A stretch of DNA of 64,000 nucleotides, taken from positions 1-64,000 of the forward strand of contig CAWHFM010000001.1 of assembly GCA_963828505.1 (NCBI GenBank), given 5' to 3'. Shown here piece by piece: positions 24,871 to 33,302 of this stretch (positions within the stretch are counted from its first letter, which is position 1; every line of letters starts with the position of its first letter). The translations under genes were made by a program, and so were the position numbers. This DNA is from Bog-473 sp963828505 (lineage in GTDB: Bacteria > Actinomycetota > Acidimicrobiia > Acidimicrobiales > RAAP-2). Under the pieces are notes generated by a model. That model made no database searches. It had not been told where the DNA came from and saw only the letters and a program-made list of their open reading frames with translations.

Positions 24871-24944
24871 GGCCGAACGTGGCGCTCCGGGTCGATCCGT
24901 CGCGCCGATGGTTCCCCTTCCCCTTCTGAGCACCTTCGTGTTGT

Positions 24945-24950
24945 TAGCGT
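24945..24950 (+). promoter_or_regulatory. Leaderless -10 element (TAGCGT)
   Basis: TANNNT 8 nt upstream of ATG 24959. Divergent from the glycerate kinase promoter about 75 bp away. Confidence 0.55.
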
Positions 24951-24958
24951 GACGGTCC

Positions 24959-25885
24959 ATGCCCACCTGGCGAGGCGTCGTGCGGCGCCTGCGCGGCCAG
25001 CCGCCTCCGATCCCGGGGGCGGCGGCGTGGCGGGGGCTCTCCGGGCGGTCGGCCGCCGACGTACTGGACCTGGTCTACGAGCTGGTGCTGGCGCGTGAGC
25101 CTGATCCGACCGGCGCCCAGAGCTACCTCCAAGGGCTGCAGACGGGAGCGATCACGCCCCAGGAGTTGACGGGTTGGGCCGTGGCGTCGGGGGAGTGGTG
25201 GTCGGTGACTCCCTTCCGCGGCCTCGGGCAGTCGCTCCACTTCAGCCGCATGATGTTCGTACGCTCGCTGCCGGCGGCCCGGCGCATCCTCGACCTCGGC
25301 GGCACTGCCCTCGGCAACGCGACGGGTGCCTTGGTGCTCATGGGTTACCCCTACGAGTTCGACGACCTCGTCGTCATCGACCTGCCATCGCACGAGCGCA
25401 ACGAGCTGTACCGCGAAGACGACGCCCACGAGGTGACGCAGACCGGGCTCGGTCCCGTGCGCTACCGCTACCACTCCATGGTCGATCTTTCCGACTATCC
25501 CGACGGATCGGTCGACCTCGTCTACAGCGGGCAGTCGATTGAGCACGTGCCGCCCGATGTGGCGGACAAGGTGCTCTCCGAGGTGCGCCGAGTCCTGCGC
25601 CCCGGCGGGTACCTGGGCATCGACACGCCCAACGCCCGGGTGACCCGGCTCCAGCAGCCCGAATTCATCGACCCCGACCACGAGCACGAGTACACCGACG
25701 CCGAAATGAGGGCCAAGCTGGCCGCGGCCGGCCTCGAGATCGTCTCCGCCGCCGGACTCAACCACGCCGGACCGAGCCTGACGGCCGGTACGTTCGAGGT
25801 GGACCAGGTGGCGACGTCGAGGGGCATGTTCCACGAGATCGCGGACTGCTACCTGCTGGCCTATGTCTGCCGGGTCCCGGGCTGA
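24959..25885 (+). CDS. DUF4214 plus class I SAM methyltransferase fusion
   Basis: 308 residues. Residues about 25-75 (VYELVLAREPDPTGAQSYLQ) are a DUF4214-like helical segment, often found in secreted or surface-linked proteins. From about 100, ILDLGGTALGNATG is motif I of a SAM-dependent methyltransferase, and VDLVYSGQSIEHVPPDV plus RRVLRPGGYLGIDTPN are typical of the UbiE/methyltransf_11 class. It might methylate a sugar or lipid-linked glycan; the substrate is unknown. ATG 24959 is set by the TAGCGT element. Confidence 0.85.
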   Translation: MPTWRGVVRRLRGQPPPIPGAAAWRGLSGRSAADVLDLVYELVLAREPDPTGAQSYLQGLQTGAITPQELTGWAVASGEWWSVTPFRGLGQSLHFSRMMFVRSLPAARRILDLGGTALGNATGALVLMGYPYEFDDLVVIDLPSHERNELYREDDAHEVTQTGLGPVRYRYHSMVDLSDYPDGSVDLVYSGQSIEHVPPDVADKVLSEVRRVLRPGGYLGIDTPNARVTRLQQPEFIDPDHEHEYTDAEMRAKLAAAGLEIVSAAGLNHAGPSLTAGTFEVDQVATSRGMFHEIADCYLLAYVCRVPG

Positions 25886-25917
25886 ACACGGCGGCTTCCT
25901 GGCCCGGCGGCGGGCGG

Positions 25918-26001
25918 TGCGGGCGAGAGGACTTGAACCTCCACCCCCTTTCGGGGACCGGGACCTAAACCCGGCGCGTCTGCCGATTCCGCCACGCCCG
26001 C
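25918..26001 (-). tRNA. tRNA-Leu (UAG anticodon)
   Basis: Class II tRNA of 84 nt. The acceptor stem GCGGGCG pairs with CGCCCGC. The anticodon stem CCGGG/CCCGG encloses loop UUUAGGU with anticodon UAG, and the long variable arm CCCC-GAAA-GGGG is as expected for Leu. A T arm with UUCAAGU follows. The discriminator is A, and CCA is not encoded. Confidence 0.95.
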
Positions 26002-26037
26002 AGCGGTTCTGATCAGGGACTCTACGTGAGGACTGCG

Positions 26038-26379
26038 CTAGGACCAACCGAGCTCGCGCAGACGCGCTTCGCCGATGCCGAAGTGGTGCCCCACCTCGTG
26101 GAGCAATGTGATTCTCACCCGTTGCGCCAATTCCTCGGTCGTGTTGGCGGCCTGGCAGATGGTGGCGAGGTAGAGCGTGATCCGATCGGGAGTCGCCCCG
26201 GCGTAGCCGGCTCGACGTGTCAACGGAACCCCCTGATAGAGGCCGAAGAGCGGACCCGGCGGGCTCTCGTCGTCGATGATGATGGCCACGTTCTCCATCT
26301 CGGCGCGGAGCTGGTCGGGGATGGTCGCCAGAGCTTGGGCGATCAGAGCTTCGAAGGTTTCGACGTCCACCGGTTGCAT
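26038..26379 (-). CDS. Zinicin-like metallopeptidase (HExxH)
   Basis: 113 residues. LLHEVGHHFGIGEARLRELG supplies the zinc motif HExxHxxG near the C-terminus, with a hydrophobic core before it. This is the metallopeptidase family formerly DUF1025, abundant in actinobacteria and of unknown substrate. It has no signal peptide, so it is probably cytosolic. ATG 26379 lies after AAGGTGG, and the frame extends upstream only as non-family sequence. Confidence 0.85.
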   Translation of the reverse strand: MQPVDVETFEALIAQALATIPDQLRAEMENVAIIIDDESPPGPLFGLYQGVPLTRRAGYAGATPDRITLYLATICQAANTTEELAQRVRITLLHEVGHHFGIGEARLRELGWS

Positions 26380-26446
26380 TGCAACCACCTTGCCAGCGAT
26401 CGAAACCCTCCGCCGCGGCGGTCGGTGCCGAGACGCACTCGTCCCT

Positions 26447-27919
26447 CTACGGCGAGGAGCGCTCCGCTCGGGCTTGAGCGGCGGCGTGACGCCCGGCACG
26501 CCGGCCGAAGAACGAGCCGTCGCCGAGACTGATGCCGCTGGCGTAGTGGTGGGCGGCGAGACTCGCGGCGGTCCGGCCGACGGCGTACAGACCCGGGATG
26601 CGATGTCCGCCGCCGTCGAGCGCGGCACCCTCGGCGTCGGTGGCGAGGCCGCCGAGCGTGAACGTGGCGTAGATCGCGCCGTGGTCGACGCGCAGGTCGA
26701 TCGCTCCTATGCCGCTCGCCGGAGGCTCGCCGATGGGCCGCAGGTACGGGGCACGCTTGTGGAACGCCGGGTCGTCGCCCCGGGCCGCGGCTTCGTTGTA
26801 CTGGCGCACCGTTCGCGCCAGCGCGTCGGGAGGGACGTCGAGGTCGGCGGCCAGCTCCTCGGGGGTGGCCGCGGCGTAGCCGACGCGGAGCCCGATGAGG
26901 TTCGGCTCGTGGATCACGTCGTCGGTGATCATGTAGACGAAGCCGTCGTGGTCGCGCAGGGCATGGAAGCCGATGCGACCCGTGTAGGCGTCCTCGTTGA
27001 TGAATCGCTCGCCGTGGCGGTTGACGAGGATTCCCCGTGCCAGCCGGTGCGGCGGCCCGAGAGGCAACGCGCACTCGAAGGCGTCGAGCCTGGTCGTCTT
27101 GGCGCCGGCACCCATGCCCATGCGGATGCCGCGGCCGTCGTCGGTCGGCGTGCCGATCCGCCAGGCCGGGTCGGGGACGTGAGCCAGTGGGCAACTCTCG
27201 GCGACCATTTCCTCGTTGTGGATGAACCCGCCCGTGGCCAGGATCACCCCGCCGCGGGCCCGGATGACGCGGGGACCGTCGTCGGCCCGAACTCGCACGC
27301 CGACAACGTCCTTTCCGTCGACGACGAGCGCTTCGGCGCCGGCGTCCGCCACCACCCGGGCACCGCCGCCGGCGACGGCGGCCGCGAGGCGCTCCATGAG
27401 GAATCCGCCCGCAGAGTCGGTGTATTGCGGCTTGTGCCCGCGCGGCACCGGGGCGGAGATCTCGTCGTACGGGTAGCTGTCCTCACCGCCACTGAAGAGG
27501 AGCCCGGCGTCATCGATCGATTCGCGGTTGGGCTCGTCGCAGAACGCCGCCCGGAAGGGAACGCCGACCGAGACCAACCAATCGAAGTGGTCCGGCGAGC
27601 CCTCGCAGTAGGCGTCGACTCGATCGTCGTCCGCGCCCGGCCCGAGCGCGGCCCGGAGGAACGCCGCCATGTTCCCCGGCGAGTCCCCGAAGCCGCAGGC
27701 GCCCTGGAGGGCCGTGCCGCCTCCCAGGTAGATGAGACCGCCGGAGTGGGCTGACGTCCCCCCGGGTCCCGGGCCACGTTCGACGGCCACGACCTCCGCC
27801 CCGGCCTGGCGCGCCGCCACGACCGCGGACGTGCCGGCGATGCCGAGACCGACGACGACCACGTCGACCGTCTCGTCGAAGCGAACCTGGTTCGCCTGAA
27901 GGGCCGGGATCGGCTCCAT
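26447..27919 (-). CDS. FAD-dependent oxidoreductase (fumarate reductase / 3-ketosteroid dehydrogenase-like)
   Basis: 490 residues. The dinucleotide loop VVGLGIAGTSA lies at about residues 22-32. ERGPGPGGTSAHSGGLIYLGG follows, then the FAD-family GGVILATGGFIHNEEM and, near the C-terminus, GLYAVGRTAA with HYASGISLGDG. This is the FAD_binding_2 family that includes fumarate reductase, aspartate oxidase and 3-ketosteroid dehydrogenases. The steroid-like subgroup is possible but not certain. Start ATG 27919 follows AAGGAGGCGG directly, and the extension upstream is antisense-like. Confidence 0.88.
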   Translation of the reverse strand: MEPIPALQANQVRFDETVDVVVVGLGIAGTSAVVAARQAGAEVVAVERGPGPGGTSAHSGGLIYLGGGTALQGACGFGDSPGNMAAFLRAALGPGADDDRVDAYCEGSPDHFDWLVSVGVPFRAAFCDEPNRESIDDAGLLFSGGEDSYPYDEISAPVPRGHKPQYTDSAGGFLMERLAAAVAGGGARVVADAGAEALVVDGKDVVGVRVRADDGPRVIRARGGVILATGGFIHNEEMVAESCPLAHVPDPAWRIGTPTDDGRGIRMGMGAGAKTTRLDAFECALPLGPPHRLARGILVNRHGERFINEDAYTGRIGFHALRDHDGFVYMITDDVIHEPNLIGLRVGYAAATPEELAADLDVPPDALARTVRQYNEAAARGDDPAFHKRAPYLRPIGEPPASGIGAIDLRVDHGAIYATFTLGGLATDAEGAALDGGGHRIPGLYAVGRTAASLAAHHYASGISLGDGSFFGRRAGRHAAAQARAERSSP

Positions 27920-28247
27920 CCGCCTCCTTGCGTCAGGAGGCAAAGGTAGACCGCACGACCGTGCCTTCACGTCGATCGAGGGCCTCCGTGAGGAAGGTCG
28001 TCGCGGCCGGCGGTTCTACGACCGGAGCGGAGAGAGAATGCGACCCGGTCGGGCACGAGGGGGAAAAGGGCTGTTGGCGACCGTGCCGGTACCCCACCAG
28101 GGGCGCCCTCACCGGGCCTCCGTGGACCTGGACCCGGGGTGTCCCAGGCGATCGCGTCCCTCCAGGGACGGGCTGCGGGTGCGGGTGACCAGGCCGAGCG
28201 CGGCCGTGTGCCCCCGATGCCGGGCCTCGGCAAGTAGCCTCGTGTCC
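27920..28247. other. 328-bp gap before clpP
   Basis: Divergent region. It carries the ribosome-binding site of the FAD gene and the clpP -10 element at 28235-28240. GC-rich sequence between shows no RNA gene, repeat or credible ORF. Confidence 0.5.
28235..28240 (+). promoter_or_regulatory. Leaderless -10 element (TAGCCT) of clpP operon
   Basis: TANNNT 7 nt upstream of ATG 28248; no Shine-Dalgarno sequence between. It probably drives clpP and the genes that follow to 34498. Confidence 0.55.
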
Positions 28248-28874
28248 ATGGCCGACGCATCCTTTCAGCCCCGTATTCCTCAGGTGGTGGCCGCCGGACC
28301 CGGTGGCGGCCTCGACGCGCCCGGGGACATCTTCCAGCGGCTCCTCAAGGAGCGCATCGTCTTCATCGGGAGCGCCATCGACCAGGTGACGGCCAACTTG
28401 GTCTGTGCCCAGCTCGTCCTGCTGGAAGCGGAGGACCCCGACAAGGACATCTCCCTCTACATCAACTCGCCGGGAGGCTCGGTCACCGACGGCCTGGCCA
28501 TCTACGACACCATGCAATACGTGCGCCCGGACGTCTCGACCATTTGCGTGGGACTGGCGGCCAGCATGGGACAGTTCCTGCTCTGCGCCGGGGCGCCCGG
28601 CAAGCGCTACGCGCTGCCGCACTCCCGGATCCTGATGCACCAGCCGTCGGGCTCCATGCAGGGCCAGGCCGCCGACATCGCCATCCAGGCCGAGCAGATC
28701 ATCTACCTCAAGCGGATGATGGCCGAGCGCATCGCGTTCCACACGGGCCAGGATCTCGAGCGGATCGAGACGGACTCCGACCGCGACCGCTGGTTCACGG
28801 CCGAGGAGGCCCGTGAGTACGGCTTCATCGACCAGGTCATCGACCGCTCAGTGGCAACGGCGGGGAATTCATAG
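28248..28874 (+). CDS. clpP: ClpP-family ATP-dependent protease proteolytic subunit
   Basis: 208 residues, normal ClpP length. The catalytic triad is visible: Ser106 in GLAASMGQF, His131 in LMHQPSG and Asp180 in DRDRWFTAEEA. It forms the proteolytic tetradecamer fed by ClpX/ClpC-type ATPases, none of which is in the window. Only one clpP gene is here and no clpX follows. Instead a glycan-export permease starts 2 bp after its stop, so clpP may be co-transcribed with a surface-glycan operon. Leaderless start ATG 28248. Actinobacteria often carry several ClpP copies, so this may be an accessory one. Confidence 0.96.
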   Translation: MADASFQPRIPQVVAAGPGGGLDAPGDIFQRLLKERIVFIGSAIDQVTANLVCAQLVLLEAEDPDKDISLYINSPGGSVTDGLAIYDTMQYVRPDVSTICVGLAASMGQFLLCAGAPGKRYALPHSRILMHQPSGSMQGQAADIAIQAEQIIYLKRMMAERIAFHTGQDLERIETDSDRDRWFTAEEAREYGFIDQVIDRSVATAGNS

Positions 28875-28876
28875 AC

Positions 28877-29890
28877 GTGGCTCTGGACGTCCCGGCCTCC
28901 TCGTCGGACGCAGACCGGAGACTGGAGGAGGCCGTCGAGCACGAGGTGGCGGACGGCTCGCCGATGGCGGCGGAAGCCGCTGGTGTCGCACCGCGCCAGG
29001 CCCGCAGCGGCCAGGTCACGCGGGTCGTCACGCCGACCATCAGCGTGCGCAAGCGACTGCGCGAGATCTGGCTCTCGCGCGAGCTCCTGATCTACCTGGT
29101 CCGCACCGAAATCAAGGTCAAGTACAAGAACTCGGCGCTCGGCCTCGTCTGGTCGATGGTGGCTCCGGCCATGACGCTGGCCATCTACTTCTTCGTCTTC
29201 CAGATCGTGCTCGGCCAGAAGATGCCGAACTTCGTGATCTTCCTGTTCGCCGGTTTGCTCCTGTTCAACCTCTTCCAGCTGGGTGTCCTCACCGGCACCG
29301 GCGTCGTGGTGAACAACGCCGGGATCGTGAAGAAGGTGTCGTTCCCTCGGGAGATCCTGGCCCTGGCCGCGGTCGGGTCCGCCTGTGTCTTCTTCTTCTT
29401 CCAGTCCTTGGTGATGGTCGTCTTCATGGTCCTGCTGCGGGCGCCTCCCGACCCGGCCTACTTCCCGTTGCTCGTCGTGGCGTTGTTCACCGGGGTGCTC
29501 TTCGCATCGGCCCTGGCGATCCTGCTTTCCTCCATCAACGTGTACCTGCGCGACACCCAGCACCTCATTGAGGTGGTGCTGACCGCGTGGTTCTGGGCCT
29601 GTCCGATCGTGTATCCGTTCCAAACGATCGCGAAGAAGCTCGATCCGCACCACCTCACGTGGGTCTACATGCTCAACCCCATGACCCCGCTCGTGCTGGT
29701 CTTCCAGCGCTGCCTCTACGCCAAGCCGATCGTGGTCATCCAAGGCGTGCTCACCCCGGTCCTCCCGCTCCATGGTTACCTCTGGTACGCCGCGTGGACG
29801 TTCGGGGTCCTCGTCGGGTCCCTGATCCTGTTCGTCGTCGCACTGGCCGTGTTCGGCCGGCTCGAGGGCAACTTCGCCGAGGAGCTCTGA
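28877..29890 (+). CDS. ABC-2 polysaccharide exporter permease (Wzm/TagG-like)
   Basis: 337 residues. After a polar N-terminus of about 65 residues there are six membrane helices in the ABC-2 layout, e.g. YFFVFQIVLGQ, FLFAGLLLFNLFQLGV, ALAILLSSINVYLRD and PIVYPFQTIAKK, a spacing typical of O-antigen/teichoic-acid export permeases. It should pair with the ATPase next door. GTG 28877 is 2 bp after the clpP stop. It exports a lipid-linked or free glycan; the nature of the glycan is unknown. Confidence 0.9.
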   Translation: MALDVPASSSDADRRLEEAVEHEVADGSPMAAEAAGVAPRQARSGQVTRVVTPTISVRKRLREIWLSRELLIYLVRTEIKVKYKNSALGLVWSMVAPAMTLAIYFFVFQIVLGQKMPNFVIFLFAGLLLFNLFQLGVLTGTGVVVNNAGIVKKVSFPREILALAAVGSACVFFFFQSLVMVVFMVLLRAPPDPAYFPLLVVALFTGVLFASALAILLSSINVYLRDTQHLIEVVLTAWFWACPIVYPFQTIAKKLDPHHLTWVYMLNPMTPLVLVFQRCLYAKPIVVIQGVLTPVLPLHGYLWYAAWTFGVLVGSLILFVVALAVFGRLEGNFAEEL

Positions 29891-29891
29891 C

Positions 29892-31190
29892 GTGGCCGAC
29901 TTCGCGGTCGACATCCGGGGCGTCTCGAAGCGGTTCCGCCTGGCGCACGGGCGTCCCAACACCATCAAGGAGCGGATCATCCACAGTGGCAAGCGCCAGG
30001 TCACCGAGGACTTCTGGGCCCTGAACGACGTGTCGATGCGGGTGGCGGAAGGCGAGACGGTCGGCATCCTCGGCCGGAACGGCTCGGGCAAGTCGACCCT
30101 GCTCAAGTGCATCTGCGGCGTCTTGCAGCCCACCGCGGGCGAGGTCGCGGTACGCGGGAAGCTGGCCGGCCTGTTGGAGCTGGGCGCGGGTTTTCAGCAG
30201 GACCTGACCGGTCGGGAGAACATCTACCTGAACGGCTCCCTCCTCGGCATGACCAAGCGCGAGGTCGACCGGGTCTTCGACGCCATCGTGGATTTCTCCG
30301 AGCTCGAGGAGTTCATCGACGGTCCGGTGAAGTTCTACTCGTCGGGTATGTACGTGCGGCTCGGCTTCGCCGTGGCCGTGAACATGAACCCCGACATCCT
30401 GGTGATCGACGAGGTCCTGGCCGTCGGGGACGAGCGGTTCCAGCGCAAGTGCATCGATCGGGTCATGGAGTTCCAGCGCGAAGGCCGCACCATCTTGTTG
30501 GTCACGCACTCGGCCGACCAGGTGCGCAGCATCTGCAACCGCGGCATGGTCTTGAGCCACGGACGGCTCGTCAGCGAGGGCGACCCGGGTGAAGCGACGC
30601 GTATCTTCCGGGAAGGCCTGATGGCCGAGGGCGCGGCGATGTCGATCGCCCCGGCCGTGGTCGCCGTCCCGGCTGCACCTGCTCCTACGGGCGAGACGCT
30701 GGCCTCCGATGCGGAGCGTCCCGTGCGCTTCACCTATGTCCAGCAGTCCTTCTCGGGCGACAACAGCCTCCCTTACCTGTGCACGGGGGACGCCATGACG
30801 ATCGCGGTCGGGTTCGTCGCCCTCGTGCCGACCGAAGATGTCGTCTTCTCACTCGAGGTCCGCGACGGCAACGGCAACATGCTCATGCGCACTGATACCT
30901 CCATCGTCGGTCCCCGGCTCGACCTGCCCAAGGGGGTCGGGACGATGCACTTCGGCATCGAGGAGATGCCCTTGCTCGATGGCGCTTTCTCGTACGCCAT
31001 CGGCATCCAGAGCAGGAGCGGCGTGCTCTACGACTGGCGCGAGCAGGCCGGGCAATTCGAGGTCATGAACCCGGGCAAGGCGACTGGGGTCATCTACATG
31101 CCGGTCCGCGCCGCGCTGATCGAGACCGTGCCCATGGACGATCCCTCCGCTGCCCTGGCGGAGGCCGCCGCCGTGGCGCTCTCCTCTTGA
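29892..31190 (+). CDS. ABC exporter ATPase with glycan-binding C-terminal domain (Wzt-like)
   Basis: 432 residues. Walker A GRNGSGKST is at 61-69, the signature YSSGM at about 149-153, Walker B ILVIDE at about 169-174, and the H-loop LLVTHS at His206. Residues from about 270 on form a Wzt_C-like beta domain, which in other systems recognises the modified non-reducing end of the glycan. Pairs with the permease gene upstream, whose stop is followed 1 bp later by this GTG. The specific ligand is unknown. Confidence 0.92.
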   Translation: MADFAVDIRGVSKRFRLAHGRPNTIKERIIHSGKRQVTEDFWALNDVSMRVAEGETVGILGRNGSGKSTLLKCICGVLQPTAGEVAVRGKLAGLLELGAGFQQDLTGRENIYLNGSLLGMTKREVDRVFDAIVDFSELEEFIDGPVKFYSSGMYVRLGFAVAVNMNPDILVIDEVLAVGDERFQRKCIDRVMEFQREGRTILLVTHSADQVRSICNRGMVLSHGRLVSEGDPGEATRIFREGLMAEGAAMSIAPAVVAVPAAPAPTGETLASDAERPVRFTYVQQSFSGDNSLPYLCTGDAMTIAVGFVALVPTEDVVFSLEVRDGNGNMLMRTDTSIVGPRLDLPKGVGTMHFGIEEMPLLDGAFSYAIGIQSRSGVLYDWREQAGQFEVMNPGKATGVIYMPVRAALIETVPMDDPSAALAEAAAVALSS

Positions 31191-31206
31191 ACCGCCCGAC
31201 CGAAAC

Positions 31207-32196
31207 GTGACTGTCGAAGACCCACAGGCCTACGTCCAGCAGGTGATGGCCGAGATCGAGGAGGAGGTCCGGCTGCGACGGGCGTCGGGCGACCTGCCGC
31301 CCAAGCTCGAGCGCGAGCTGGACGAGCTGTTCCTGGCCCACTCGCCGGTGGCCGGCCGCGGCGGCGACCTGGGCGAGGCGTTGCGCATGGTCGACGCCGT
31401 CACCTTCATCGACCCGGTGGTGCCGGTGGAGTCGAACCGGGCCGCCGGCGCCTTCGTGAAGAAGGGCATGCGTTCGGCCCTGCTCTGGTACGTCGGGTGG
31501 GTCACGCACCAGATGAGCCAGTCCTCCTCCGCCATGAGCCGGGCCCTGCACATCGTGGATGGGCGGCTCAAGACCCTCGAGCGCCAGCTCGAAGCGCAGC
31601 GGATCCCCGACGCCGGCGTGGTCGAGTTCCCGGCACTCGCCGGCGACGGCGCCTGGTGGGTGGAGGACGCGGTCGGTGCGGTGGCCGAGGTCCAGGGGCG
31701 GATCCTTCACGCCGCTTGCGGCGACGGCTGGCTGGTCCGGCGCATGGTGGCCGCCGGGGGCGACGCGTACGGGGTCGACCCCCGCCGGGCGGTCGTCGAG
31801 TCGGCCGCGCCGGGGACGCTCGATCTGCGCGACGAGGACGTGACGGACCACCTCCGGAACGTCGCCGCGGCCGGCCTGGGCGCGGTGGTGTTGAGCGGAC
31901 TGGTCGAGGGCATGGCGGGCGGGGAGCGGGCTCAGCTGCTCGGCCTGATCGCCACCTGTCTCGCCCCGGGCGGGACGCTCCTCGTCCACTGCGTCGGGCG
32001 CGAGGCCTTCGAGGCTCCCGATGCGCCGCCCCAGGCCGACTTGTCGCCGGGACGTCCCTTGCGGCCCGAGACCTGGTGCCACCTGCTGGAGGGCGCCGGG
32101 TACCGGTCCGAGGTCCGCCTCGGCCCCGACGGCGCCGACTACCTGGTCACCGCCCAGCGCGCGCCGCTGACCCCGTACCCGCACGACGAGGAGTGA
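31207..32196 (+). CDS. Class I SAM methyltransferase-like protein (glycan-region type, copy A)
   Basis: 329 residues. The N-terminal 130 residues are helical and charged (YVQQVMAEIEEEVRLRRA); the rest holds HAACGDGWLVRRM, motif I of class I methyltransferases, and later GLGAVVLSGLVEGM and ATCLAPGGTLLVHCV. It is paralogous to the gene at 43666, sharing motif I and the LSG-V post-motif. Likely methylates a sugar or caps a glycan; the acceptor is unknown. Start GTG 31207; its stop overlaps the next GTG by 4 bp. Confidence 0.78.
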   Translation: MTVEDPQAYVQQVMAEIEEEVRLRRASGDLPPKLERELDELFLAHSPVAGRGGDLGEALRMVDAVTFIDPVVPVESNRAAGAFVKKGMRSALLWYVGWVTHQMSQSSSAMSRALHIVDGRLKTLERQLEAQRIPDAGVVEFPALAGDGAWWVEDAVGAVAEVQGRILHAACGDGWLVRRMVAAGGDAYGVDPRRAVVESAAPGTLDLRDEDVTDHLRNVAAAGLGAVVLSGLVEGMAGGERAQLLGLIATCLAPGGTLLVHCVGREAFEAPDAPPQADLSPGRPLRPETWCHLLEGAGYRSEVRLGPDGADYLVTAQRAPLTPYPHDEE

Positions 32197-33302
32197 GCCC
32201 CGCCGCCGGGGCGCCGGTGGCGGTGCACCAGTTCGTCCCCACCCTCAACCCGCACGACGCCACCGGGACGCACACCTTGATGATGCGCGGCATCCTCCGG
32301 GCCGCCGGGTGGCGTTCGGAGATCTTCGCCGAAGCCGTCCACGACGACCTCGCCGCAGAGGCGTACAAGCACTGGATGTACCCCGACCACGCCGCCGAAG
32401 GTGACGTCGCCATCTACCAGTTCTCGACCTCGTCGGCCGTCGCCGGGTACCTGGCCGAGCGAACGATGCCGCTCATCATCGACTACCACAACGTCACCGG
32501 CCCCGAGCACTTCGCTGGGTGGGAGCCGCACACCGAGGCGCGGGCGGCCCGGGCGGCCGAGGAGCTCCAGCGGCTCGCGCCGCGCGCCGCGCTCGGCCTG
32601 GCCGTCAGCTCCTTCAACGAGCGAGGCCTCCGTCGGGCCGGCTGCCGCCGCACGGCAGTCGTGCCGGTGCTGGCCGACTACAGGCGCGTCGTCGCCGACC
32701 CCGACCCCAGGGTGGTCGCCGAGCTGCACGAGGCCAAGGCAGGGGGCGGTACCGACGTGCTCTTCGTCGGGCGCGTCGTGCCGTCGAAGGCGCAGCACCA
32801 GCTGGTCCAGGCGCTCTGGGCCTACCGGCGCCTCTACGACGCGCGGGCGCGCCTGCACATCGTCGGCGGCACGACGAGCTTCGAGTACCTCGAGGCGGTC
32901 CGTGGTCTCGTCGGGGACCTGGGTCTGACCGAGGCGGTGCGGATCACGGGCGAGGTGTCCGACGCCTCGCTGTCGGCGCACTTCGGCGCGGCCGACGTGT
33001 ACCTCTCGCTCTCGGCCCATGAGGGCTTCGGCGTCCCGCTCCTCGAGGCGATGGCGGCCGGAGTTCCCGTCGTGGCCAGGGCCGTCGGCGCCATACGTGA
33101 GACGGTGGGATCCGCCGCGCTGCTGCTGAAGGCAGGCGACCCCTCGTACGTCGCCGCGGCGCTGAACCGCGTGTGCACCGACGACGCGCTCCGGTCCCTG
33201 CTGGTCGAGGCCGGCCGGGCGCGGCTGGCGGAGCTGGCGGGCGGGCACGTGGCCGAGTGCGTGGTCGCCGCCGTGGCCCGGGTCGCAGGGCCGCCCCGGT
33301 GA
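32193..33302 (+). CDS. GT4-family glycosyltransferase (copy A1)
   Basis: 369 residues, GT-B fold. It opens with VHQFVPTLNPHDATGTHTL, a shared opening with 44706 and 45788. DVLFVGRVVPSKAQHQLVQA begins the donor domain, and EGFGVPLLE is the E-x7-E motif. The donor sugar cannot be inferred. GTG 32193 overlaps the methyltransferase stop (GTGA), and its own stop overlaps the next GTG, so the three are translationally coupled. Confidence 0.9.
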   Translation: MSPAAGAPVAVHQFVPTLNPHDATGTHTLMMRGILRAAGWRSEIFAEAVHDDLAAEAYKHWMYPDHAAEGDVAIYQFSTSSAVAGYLAERTMPLIIDYHNVTGPEHFAGWEPHTEARAARAAEELQRLAPRAALGLAVSSFNERGLRRAGCRRTAVVPVLADYRRVVADPDPRVVAELHEAKAGGGTDVLFVGRVVPSKAQHQLVQALWAYRRLYDARARLHIVGGTTSFEYLEAVRGLVGDLGLTEAVRITGEVSDASLSAHFGAADVYLSLSAHEGFGVPLLEAMAAGVPVVARAVGAIRETVGSAALLLKAGDPSYVAAALNRVCTDDALRSLLVEAGRARLAELAGGHVAECVVAAVARVAGPPR